Positions 38,944 through 48,939 of a stretch of DNA of 64,000 bases are shown one piece after another. Numbering within the stretch: the first letter of the stretch is position 1; every line of letters starts with the position of its first letter. This DNA comes from Anaeramoeba ignava. Taxonomy: Eukaryota > Metamonada > Anaeramoebidae. The notes below the pieces were generated by a model that worked only from the letters and a program-made list of their open reading frames with translations, was not told the DNA's origin and ran no database searches. A program made the translations under genes and the position numbers. The stretch spans positions 57,138 to 121,137 of the forward strand of contig JAPDFW010000140.1 of the NCBI GenBank assembly GCA_028826165.1, in the 5' to 3' direction.

Positions 38944-41900
38944 TTATATTTTATAATGAGAAAATCTATATTCTGGTTTTTGATAAAGTTCAATTTGCCA
39001 AGTTAAAGTAGATTCTTCATTTAATTGAAAATAATCTTGAACATATTTCAATTCATCAAGAACAAAAAAAGGTAAATCTAATTCTAAAGAATCAAAATAA
39101 AAAAATCGAATTAAACTCTGAATTGTTTGTTGTGTTTTCCCACTATAATCATGAACTGAATTTGATTTATCATTTACACTTGAAAACATTCCATTAAATA
39201 ATCCACTTCTTGCAGCCAAAACTATTTTATCAACCTTAATTGAAACATTATCCACAATTAAAGTAAAATCTTTTGAATCTTCATTATAATATAATTTTTC
39301 CAAATCCTTTAAAAATCCTTTTCGCCATTTTTTCTCTTCAATCCATTTATCATCAAATCCAATTTCTTTTGCCATTTCAAAGATTATTTTCTGGTACTTT
39401 TTTTTCAAATCTTTATTGATTTTTTTGATTAATTGATATTGATCATATTCATCTTTTTCACTTGAATTTTCAAGTGTTTTCAAATAATCTTTTGTTCCAT
39501 CATAAAATATTCCAGTATAAAGAAATCTCAAAAATAAACAAACATCTTCTGATTTATAATTTGAAAACATTTCTAAAAGATCATTTAGTTTTTCTTTTCC
39601 AATTCTCATTTTAATAATTTCTTGATGAGCTTCAAGTTTTCCATCAATTGTTTTTATTATTAAATTTGTTAAAGACTTTGTTTTATAAAGATTCCAAAAA
39701 TCTTCTGTAATTGAATTCCAAGATTTAATAATTTTATTTGAAATCAATCCTGATTTTATTGACAATCTAATTGTTTTTAACTTTTTTTTTTTTAAAAGAA
39801 AATTATTGGAAATTATAAATCTATTGATTAATAAAATTAATAAAAAAATATAAACTTGATTCTCTCGACTATATTCTGTTCCATAATCAAATAATAATTT
39901 AAGACATGGTTTTGTTCGACTAGAAAAAGCTGAATCTACAGGTTTTATATACTAATTAAAAAATAATATATTAAAAATGATTTTTGAAAAAAATTTTAAA
40001 TGAATTCACTTCCTAAATTAAAATTAAAATTAAAATTAAAATTAAAATTAAAATTAAAATTAAAATTAAAATTAAAATTAAAATTAAAATTAAAATTAAA
40101 ATTAAAATTAAAATTAAAATTAAAATTAAAATTAAAATTAAAAATTAAAATTAAAATTAAAATTAAAATTAAAATTAAAATTAAAATTAAAATTAAAATT
40201 AAAAATTAAAATTAAAATTAAAATTAAAATTTATATTCTGTTAATATTGTATTAATATTAAAATTAAAATTAAAATTAAAATTAAAATTAAAATTAAAAT
40301 TAAAATTAAAATTAAAATTAAAATTAAAATTAAAATTAAAATTAAAATTAAAATTAAAATTAAAATTAAAATTAAAATTTAAAATTAAAATTAAAATTAA
40401 AATTAAAATTAAAATTAAAATTAAAATTAAAATTAAAATTTATATTCTGTTAATATTGTATTAATATTATACATGTTTCTCATTTGGATTTGCTCCAAGT
40501 TTTAAAAGAAGTGTTAACAATTTTGGATTGCTTTTTTCACAAGCAATAGAAAGACAACTATTACTCTATAACAAATAAATAATCAAAATAAACTTCTTTC
40601 TTAAATTCTTTTAGTAAATAAAAAATAATAATTTACATGCTTTTCACGACTAAAAAAAAGAATAAAAATAAAAATAAAAATAAAAATGAAAATAAAAATA
40701 AAAATAAAAATAAAAATAAAAATAATTTATTCACTTTGCTTTAATACTTGCTCCACTTTTAATAAGAAATTCAATCACTTCATAATCAGGTAAATTTCTT
40801 GAACAAGCTAATTTAATTGCTGTTCTTCCCTGTATTTTTTTTTTCAAAGAGGAACAGAAATAAAAATTTTATCATTTCTAATTTAAATATTTTTTTTCCT
40901 TTAAATTTTACATACTAAATTATAAATAGAATAAAATATGAATAAAATTAACAAATATATAAAATAATTTACATTCTATTAATATTATTTATATTAATAT
41001 TATTTATATTAATATTATTTATATTAATATTATTTATATTAATATTATTTATATTAATATTATTTATATTAATATTATTTATATTAATATTATTTATATT
41101 AATAGTTTTAAATTCAAACATCTTCAGTAAATGGAACTTTTTTTTCAACTAATAATTTAATTGTATTAAGAGAAGCTCCCCAAAAAGCTGCTAAATGAAG
41201 ATAATTTTGTAACTTTTTATATAAATATAAAATATAAAATTAAAATATAAAATATAAATATAAAATTAAAATATAAATATAAAATTAAAATTAAAATATA
41301 TAAAATTAAAATTAAAATTAAAATTTATAATTAGATTAAAAATAATTTCCAAACTAAAAAAAAAGAAGATTATTTTTGTATTTAAAAAAATTTCCTATTT
41401 TTGTCTTTTTCATTCTTAAATTTACCATAAAATTTTTCATAAACATTTGCTCCATTTTGAACTAAAAAATTAACAAATTCGAATTCATCTTTCTTTTTTA
41501 TAGCATAATAAAGTGCTTTTTTTTGCTATTATTTAATAAATTTTTTTTAAATAAAAAATCAATATTAAATTCTATAATTTAAATTTACAAACTAAATTAA
41601 TATTAAATTAAATTAATATTAAATTAAATAAATAATTAAAATTTTTAATTTACTTCCTAAAAATTTATTTACATTTTGTTTTTGAATAAATAAAATAATC
41701 ATTTCTTTTTCTTTTTTTTAAATAAATTTTTTTTACATCAACTGAATTAACTGAAAAACCCATATCAAGTAAGAATTGAAAAAATTCAATATTTTGAGAT
41801 GTTTTTGAAGCAATAACAAAATAACTTTGACAGTTCTAAATTAATTATTATAAGAATAATTCGATATAAAAAAAGAATTTTAAATTAACTTTTTTTTTTA

Positions 41901-44900
41901 TAAAATACTTCAATACTATCTTGCAATTTAGCTCCATTTACTTGAAGTAATTTTGCAATTTCTATATTTTGTAAATATTTAATAACATAATCAAGTGGAC
42001 GAATATATTCATCTTTAAATTCATTTTTCTGATCAATAAATTGAAAATTATTAATTAAATGAATTTCTAAAAAAAAATATTATTATTGTTTCATTTATTA
42101 CAAAATAAATATTTGGATCTGCATAATAATTTAGTAATATCCTTAAATATTTTTCAGGATTTTTCGATTTAGTAGCAATCCCAATAGGCAATTTTCCATG
42201 CTTTAATTTTTAATTTATATAAATTTATAAATACAATTTCAAAATGGAAATTAAATTACAAAATATTCTTTTAAAAAATAATAAAATGATTTAATTTACT
42301 TTCTAAAACGAAAAAAATCAAAAATAAAAATTAATCATTTCTTTCTTTTTATATTAAATTATTAATTATTTTACAGATTTAATATTTGGATTTGCATGTG
42401 ATTCAAGTAATAACTTAATAATTTCTGGTTCATTTTCTGCAAATAATGCAAGATGTAATGGAGTTTCAAACTAATAATTTTAAATTAAGAAAAATTATTT
42501 TAAATCAAATTAATTTTTTTTTAAAAAAAATTATTTACATCCTATATTTTTTTATCAATTAAAAAAAATCTCTTTCTTTTTAATTAATTTATTAATTTAA
42601 ATAAAATTACGTTCTTTAAATTAAATTAAATTAAATTAAATTAAATTAAATTAAATTAAATTAGATTATATAAAATAAAATCAAACATTTTTTCCATCAA
42701 TATAAGCTCCATTATTAAGTAATAATTGAATAACATTTTTATCATGATTATATTTACATGCATAATGTAATGGTGTATCAAAATTCTAAAACAAATTTAA
42801 AATTTTAAATTTCAAATTTCAAATTTCAAATTGCAAATTAAATTTTACTTTCTAATTTAAATTAATTTAAATTAAATTAAAATAATTTAAAATAATTTCT
42901 CTTAATTTGAAATGCTTTTTTTTATTAAAAATCAATTAATACATTAGAATATTTAATTTTTGAACCTGAAGAAATTAATAATTTAACAATTTCAATAGAA
43001 TTTTCTTCAATTTGTAAAGCAAAATGTAAAGGAGAATTTCCCTAAAAATATATCAAAGAATATTTAAATATTTCTTTCTTTTAAATTATAGAGAAAAAAA
43101 AATATTTACATTCTAATATAGAATTATATATATTTTTTTTTTAAAAAAAATGTTTCATAAAAAGAAAAAGATCAAAATTTACACTTTTATTTAGAAAAAA
43201 TAAAATGAATTTTTTCTTTGGATAGATTAAAAAAAAATTTAGTTATAATTTTAATTACGAATCACAAATATTTACATCTGCTCCATTGTTAATTAAAAAT
43301 TCAATAATAGAATAAGTTGGTTTTTTTGATTGAAAAATTTTTATTAATGGAGTTTCTTCCTATAATTTAATTAAATTATAAAAAATAGGAATGGAATTAT
43401 TTTTAAATTTTTAAAATGAATTTTTCTTTACATTCTAAATAACAGAAAAAAAATTTTTTTAAAAAAAGAAAATGATTAATTTTAGATCAAAAAAATTTTA
43501 TTACAATCTATTAAATTATTTTTTAGTTTTAGTTTTATTTATTTTATTTTTTAATTAATGAATACATTTTTTGCATTAATTTCTGTTTTTGCAGTTATTA
43601 ATTCTTTGATATATTGTTCTGAAAAAATATCACAGGCAATATGAAGAGAATTTTCTTTCTATTTTATTTATAAAAAGCATATTAAAAAAATAAACAAACT
43701 TTATTCAAAATAAAAAATTACCATCTAAAATTATATTTAAGTATTTTTAATTAGAAAAAAAAATTATTTAAATAAAATACATACTATTTTTAAAAATAAA
43801 AATAAATAAATTTAATTTTAAAATTCAGATTAAATTATCAATAAATTTTTTTTTAATAAAAACATTAGAAAGATTAGGATTTGCATTTTTTTGTAAGAAA
43901 AGCTTAAAAATTTGAATATCATTTTTATGTGAAATGAAATCTTGAAATGGAGTAATTCCCTATTATTAATAATAATAATACTAAATAAATAATCAAAAAA
44001 AAAAAAAAAAACTTTCAAAATAAAAATTACATTCTAAATAAAGAATAGATATTAAAACAATTATTCAAACTTAAAATGAAAAGGTAATTAATTTTTTTTA
44101 CATTCTAAATTAATATATATATAAATATCCTAATTTTGTTGTTTTAATTTTTAAAATAAAACAAACATCTTGAAAATTTGGATCAGTTCCTAAATTAATT
44201 AATTTTTCAATTATATTTAAATCTACATTATAACTACATGCTAAATGTAATGGTGTTTTTTTCTAATAATAAAAAAGATTTATGATTATTAAATTAAATT
44301 ATAATATTAAAAAAAAAATTTAAAATTTACGCACTTTTTTTTTGGAAAATGGATTATAAACAAAATAACTTTTTTTTTATTCAAAATGAGTAAAAGAAAA
44401 AATATTAACATTCTAAATAATTATTAAATTTTTATATCATCTTAAATTATTTTTTAAAAAAAAAATATGCAAATCTACATTAAATTTATCAATATTTGCT
44501 CCATGAGAAATCAACTTTTCAAAAATTTCTAATGAATAACCGTAATAAATTAAAAAATGAAGTGGAGTATCTCCCTAAATAATAATAATAATAAAACTAA
44601 TTAAAATTAAAATTTAAAATTCTTTTTATTTTTTTTTACATCCTAAATCCAAAAAAAATATTAATAACATTATTAAAAGAATAAATTATATTGGAAATAA
44701 ATTTACATTCTAATTTAAATTTAAACTTATAAACATAATAAATGAAATTGTTTTTTTATTACATTTTGTATATTGATATCAATATCACTTTCAATTAAAA
44801 CTTCAATAATATCAATTTGAGCATTAATTTTAATTGAGAAATGTAGATAACTATCTCCAAAATTCTAATTAACAAAAACATAAATAAATTTCATTCGAAA

Positions 44901-46664
44901 TAAATATTATTTAAATCTAATAATTACTAAAATATGATTCATATTAACTCCTGATTCAATGAATGTTTTAATTAAAAGAGGATTTCCATATTTAATTGCA
45001 GTTTCAAGTAAAGTAACTTGCTAAAAATTGAGAATAAATAAAAATATAATAATATATAATATAAATCAAAATTACAAGCTAAAAAGAAAACATAAGAAAA
45101 TTAAAATGGTTTTTTTTTTGGAAATGAAATCAATACAGAATCATTTCTTTTCCATATATTTTCAGTTTTTTTAATTAAAAAACGAATAATTTCAAGATCA
45201 AAATTTTCTTGAATTGCGATATGAAATGGAGAAATGCACTTTTTATTTTTTTTAAAAAAAATAAAATATAAAAAATTTACATTTCTAATTTATAGTTTTT
45301 TTTTTTTACTTCAGGCTAAAAAAAAGGAATAATTAAAAAAATGAGAAATTTAAACATATTTTCTTTTAATTGAAAAAAAAAGAAAATAAACAGTTTGAAA
45401 CTAAATTACAAAATAATTTTTAATTTTAATTTTTAATTTCAAATTTTAAATTTTAATTTTACATTTGAAATTAAAAAATCAGCTTTAAATTCAGAAACAA
45501 TTTCAAGAATTTCTAATTTAGGTTTATTTTTAAAAAGAATATGTAAAGGAGTATCTCCCTAAAATGAAAAATATAATGATATTTAATACTAAAAAAATAA
45601 AATGGAAAATTTTTTTTAAACGAAAATGATTTACATCCTTTTAAATTAAAAAAATAATATTTTAATTTCCAATTTTGGAAAATAAATCTTTTTTGTTTTA
45701 CAATCTTTTCAAAAAATAAAATTCAAATAAAATTTAAATAAATTATAATAAATCTAAATATTTTTTTTACATTAACTGAATCCAATTTAGCTCCATTTTT
45801 TAAAAGTAGTTTTATAATTTGAAGATTTGTTTCTTTTTGGAAAACAATATGAAGAGCAGTTAATTTTGACTGATAAATAGAAATGAAAAATTATTTTGAT
45901 TAAAAAGTAAATTTTCTAAAAGGAAAAAAAAGAAGAGATTCTTTTTAGATAATTTTACAAACTAAAAATAATTAAAAAGAATAAATCTAAATTAAATAAA
46001 AAGAAAAAAAAATGATTTACTTTCTAAAAATGAAAGGAAATTAAAAATAAAGTTTGAATTTGCATTTAAAATTTAAAACTTAAAATAAAAAACTACTTCA
46101 AATTCATTTGGATTTGAACCTAAATCAATAAGTGTTTGAATAAATTCAATTTTAGGATTTTTTTGTAAAGAAATTTGCAAAGGTGTAAATCCCTAATAAT
46201 TATAATTAAATATAAATAATAAATTTACAAAATGGAAAATTGTTTGTTTTTTTTTTTAAATTTACATTCTTTTTGATTATTTTTATTTAAAATGAAAATT
46301 TAAATAAATAATTTCTTTTTTCAAACAAAACAAACTAATTTAAAATTATTTACAATCTATTTAAAATAGAAAAAATAAAATTTATATAAATTTAAAATGA
46401 TTAAATCTTAAAAACAAATGAATAAAATTCTTTTATAACTTTTTGGTTAATATTTTTATTGTCTAAAAGATGTTTTAAAGTTTCAATATCATTTTCTGAT
46501 ATAATTTTTTCAAAAATTTCCTAATTAAAAAAAATTTTAATTTTAAATTTTAAATTTTAATTTGAAAATTATTTTAATACAATATCAATTAAATTTGAAT
46601 CATCTTCACTTAAATCAGAAGTATCATCTGAATCACATAAACCAAAACTTTGAAAGAAAGACAT
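38944..46664 (-). CDS. Large ankyrin-repeat/tandem-BTB protein built from one-repeat exons and microexons
   Basis: Large exons (high to low): 46664-46581, 46520-46440, 46192-46097, 45869-45771, 45558-45463, 45238-45137, 45020-44928, 44864-44763, 44574-44479, 44262-44167, 43959-43864, 43658-43566, 43359-43259, 43041-42943, 42785-42687, 42470-42375, 42200-42102, 42028-41909, 41835-41737, 41525-41426, 41212-41120, 40829-40735, 40565-40473, 39951-39856, 39780-38944. From exon 3 to 24 each large exon is roughly one ankyrin repeat, starting at the TPLH helix and ending at the GADxNxxD turn (e.g. GDTPLHFLIYYGYS, GANIDKFN). The last exon has a weak BTB (about 39700-39490) and a clearer one (about 39300-39090; SKDFTLIVDNVSIKVDKIVL). 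With the microexons listed separately, the product is about 1,085-1,090 aa. It is probably a scaffold or Cullin-3 adaptor, inferred. The joins 41426-41212 and 40473-39951 are not fully resolved. Confidence 0.85.
40015..40440 (-). repeat. AAAATT array in an ankyrin/BTB intron, interrupted by a repeated 30-bp block
   Basis: Two stretches of AAAATT units (40015-40230 and 40259-40440) are each followed by the same block containing TATATTCTGTTAATATTG. This suggests the array and the block were duplicated together. Confidence 0.85.
40975..41105 (-). repeat. 15-bp A/T array (TATTAATATTATTTA) in an ankyrin/BTB intron
   Basis: Eight to nine near-perfect units lie between the exon at 41120-41212 and the 3-nt candidate at 40973. 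They account for why that intron (144 nt) is longer than its siblings. Confidence 0.85.
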
Positions 46665-46758
46665 TTTTATTATAAATTTTTATAAAAAGAAAAATGAAAA
46701 AAAAAAAATTAAAAAAATTTAAATTCATTTTTTTTCATTTTTATTTTTTTTATTAAAA
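46665..46758. promoter_or_regulatory. Divergent spacer between ankyrin/BTB and PPP2R3C genes
   Basis: Only 94 bp separate the two ATGs, the shortest head-to-head spacing in the window. ATGAAAAA lies on one side and TTTTTTCATTTT on the other, so each gene has its own TTTTTCAT copy in its own orientation. Regulatory role inferred. Confidence 0.35.
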
Positions 46759-48691
46759 ATGCTTCCGAATTGGGCAATTAATTTACAAGAAAAAAATAAA
46801 CTTAGAAACTCAAATTTATCAATAAAGAAAAAAGAACAAGAAGAAAAGGACAAATTTACTGATGATTCAAATTATTCATTAAAGAAAATTAATGAAAAAA
46901 TGAATAATTTATTAAAACGTTCAATAATTAATTTTTATATAAAAAAACAAGAACAAAATTCTTTACAAATTGAAGATTTACAAATTCTTTATAATTCAAT
47001 TATGGAAAACTCAGTTGAATTTAAAAATGAATCTTGGGTTAATTTCAATTCCAATTTTAAAAAAAAAAGCAATTTAACGAATATTAATATAAATATTAAA
47101 TATTAAATATTAAATATTAAATATTAAATATTAAATATTAAATATTAAATATTAAATATTAAATATTAAAATAAATATTAAATATTAAATATTAAATATT
47201 AAATAATAAATATTAAATATTAAAATAAATATTAAATATTAAATATTAAATAATAAATATTAAATATTAATTAATAAATATTAAAATAAATATTAAATAT
47301 TAAATATTAAATATTAAATATTAAATATTAAATATTAAATATTAAATTAAATATTAAAATAAATATTAAATTAAATAATAAATATTAAAAATAAATATTA
47401 AATATAAATATTAAAATATAAATATTAAATATTAAATATTAAATTAAATATTAAATATTAAAAATAAATATTAAAAATAAATATTAAATATTAAAATAAA
47501 TATTAAATTAAATATTAAATTAAATATTAAATATAAAAATAAATATTAAATTAAATATTAAATTAAATAATAAATATTAAATATTAAATAATAAATTAAA
47601 TATTAAAATAAATATTAAATATTAAATATTAAAATAAATATTAAAATAAATATTAAATTAAATATTAAAATAAATATTAAATATTAAATATAAATATTAA
47701 TATAAATATTAAATTAAATATTAAAAAATAGATCAATTATGAATCATTCTCAAAAGCAAGAGAATCTTTACCACTAAAATTGAAAAGATTTCTAAAACCA
47801 TCATATTTTCTACGATTCAAACAAAACAAAAAGGGAGAAATTGAATCAGCAAATTTATTAGTAGTAATAATGTATATGATAACATTTGAAAACAACCGAA
47901 TCAAGTTAATGAAATTTGATTCTGAAGGAAATCATCGATTGAATGAAATTGAGTTAAGAAAATTCCTCCTTTACGAAGCAAACACAATTGGATCACTTCA
48001 AGAAATACCACAACCAATTAAACCTTTATATCTTTCAATTATCACAAAAAAAATATATTTCGTTTTGAAAAAAACACACAATAAAGAAATTGATATTGAT
48101 GAGTTTGCTATGAGTGATGTTCTGGAAGAGTTTTCAAATCTCAAGAATGCAGCAAAACTAAGCGCCAATGAGGAAAAAAAGAACTGGTTTTCAATCAAAT
48201 CAGTGATGTCAATCATTCAAGATTTCGCTAGGATTTCGGATAACGAAGACAAATTGACAAAGGAGCAATTCGAAAGACTGGGCGGAGTCACAAATACTTT
48301 TGTGGACTTACTGTTCCAAGAACTCCCAACAAACAGAATGACTTTTGATAACTTTATTGATTATGTTCTTGCTTCAACTTACTTGTCAACTAATTGCATT
48401 GCTAGTTTGAAATATTTTTGGAAAGTTTTTGATATCAAAAAAAATGGGAAATTTGATATGTTTAGTTTGAGGTTTTTCTTCCAAGAAATATCACAAGATT
48501 TGGAAAAGATGAAAGCAAAACCAATTAATATTGATTGGATTCGTGATGAAATATTTGATATGATCAACCCTAAAAATCGTACTTATATCACTTTTAATGA
48601 TATTGTTGATTCAAAAAGAGGCGATAATTTTTTTAGGATTTTAATGAATACCGAGGAATTTGTTGAATGGGAAGAAAGAGAATCAAATTAA
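46759..48691 (+). CDS. PPP2R3C: PP2A regulatory subunit B'' gamma-type (PPP2R3C/G5PR/TON2 family)
   Basis: Two exons, 46759-47037 and 47732-48691, join in phase 0 to give 412 aa. Matches to PPP2R3C run in order: an N-terminal helical part, INYESF at the exon junction (INYENF in animals), a first EF-hand-like region (LMKFDSEGNHRLNEIELRKFLL), NWFSIKSVMSIIQDF, a second EF-hand (SDNEDKLTKEQFERLG), the third (KVFDIKKNGKFDMFSLRFFF), then DEIFDMINPKN near the end. Family members bind calcium through the EF-hands and direct PP2A; the plant form TON2/FASS organises cortical microtubules, and animal forms act at centrosomes and cilia. Exon 1 is more divergent than exon 2. The intron is 694 nt of TTAAATA array. 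Confidence 0.93.
47085..47725 (+). repeat. 7-bp array (TTAAATA) filling the PPP2R3C intron
   Basis: Pure A/T units with AAAATAAATATT interruptions, between a GTTAAT donor at 47038 and an AATAG acceptor at 47731. Confidence 0.88.
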
Positions 48692-48939
48692 GATGAATAA
48701 ATTAATTTTTGATTTTAATTTTGATTTTGAATTTTTGATTTTTGATTTTTAAATTTATTTCTTGTTTTTCTTTTTAAAATAATTTAATCAAAAACAAAAA
48801 ATAACAAAATAGAAAGTTGTTTTTTTTTTGGAAATTGTTTTTTGAAATTGAAAAAGAAAAAGAATTTGGAAATTGAATTGAAAAAGAAAAAAAGAAAAAA
48901 AGAATTTTGGAAAATTGGGAATTAAAGTTGAAATTGGAA

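Larger units (their letters stand above)
40010..46356 (-). other. Set of candidate microexons (mostly 3 nt) inside the ankyrin/BTB gene
   Basis: Each is bounded by AG upstream and GT downstream on the minus strand. Three-nt: 46354-46356 Ile, 46266-46268 Asn, 46021-46023 Lys, 45959-45961 Phe, 45702-45704 Ile, 45635-45637 Asp, 45076-45078 Leu, 44707-44709 Asn, 44640-44642 Asp, 44410-44412 Asn, 44331-44333 Cys, 44102-44104 Asn, 44031-44033 Asn, 43781-43783 Tyr, 43722-43724 Met, 43505-43507 Ile, 43432-43434 Asn, 43110-43112 Asn, 42849-42851 Lys, 42611-42613 Asn, 42539-42541 Asp, 42300-42302 Lys, 41654-41656 Glu, 41589-41591 Phe, 40973-40975 Asn, 40912-40914 Tyr, 40010-40012 Glu. Others: 45392-45400 (9 nt), 45310-45315 (6 nt, Pro-Glu), 43183 (1 nt), 40637-40649 (13 nt). 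They supply residues missing between ankyrin-repeat exons and split the gaps into introns mostly 53-99 nt long. Confidence 0.72.

Noticed and set aside
40000-40209. Open frame encoding Lys-Leu repeats
   Set aside because: It is the AAAATT array of an intron read in one frame; similar frames at 24945-25190 and 31765-32179 have the same origin.
42201-42374. Second microexon (8 nt) in the gap at 42242-42280
   Set aside because: Length is not a multiple of three, and the loop is already complete with the single Lys codon at 42300-42302.
46759-47106. Independent 115-aa gene
   Set aside because: It is exon 1 of the PPP2R3C homologue; INYESF at the splice junction and phase 0 tie it to 47732-48691.
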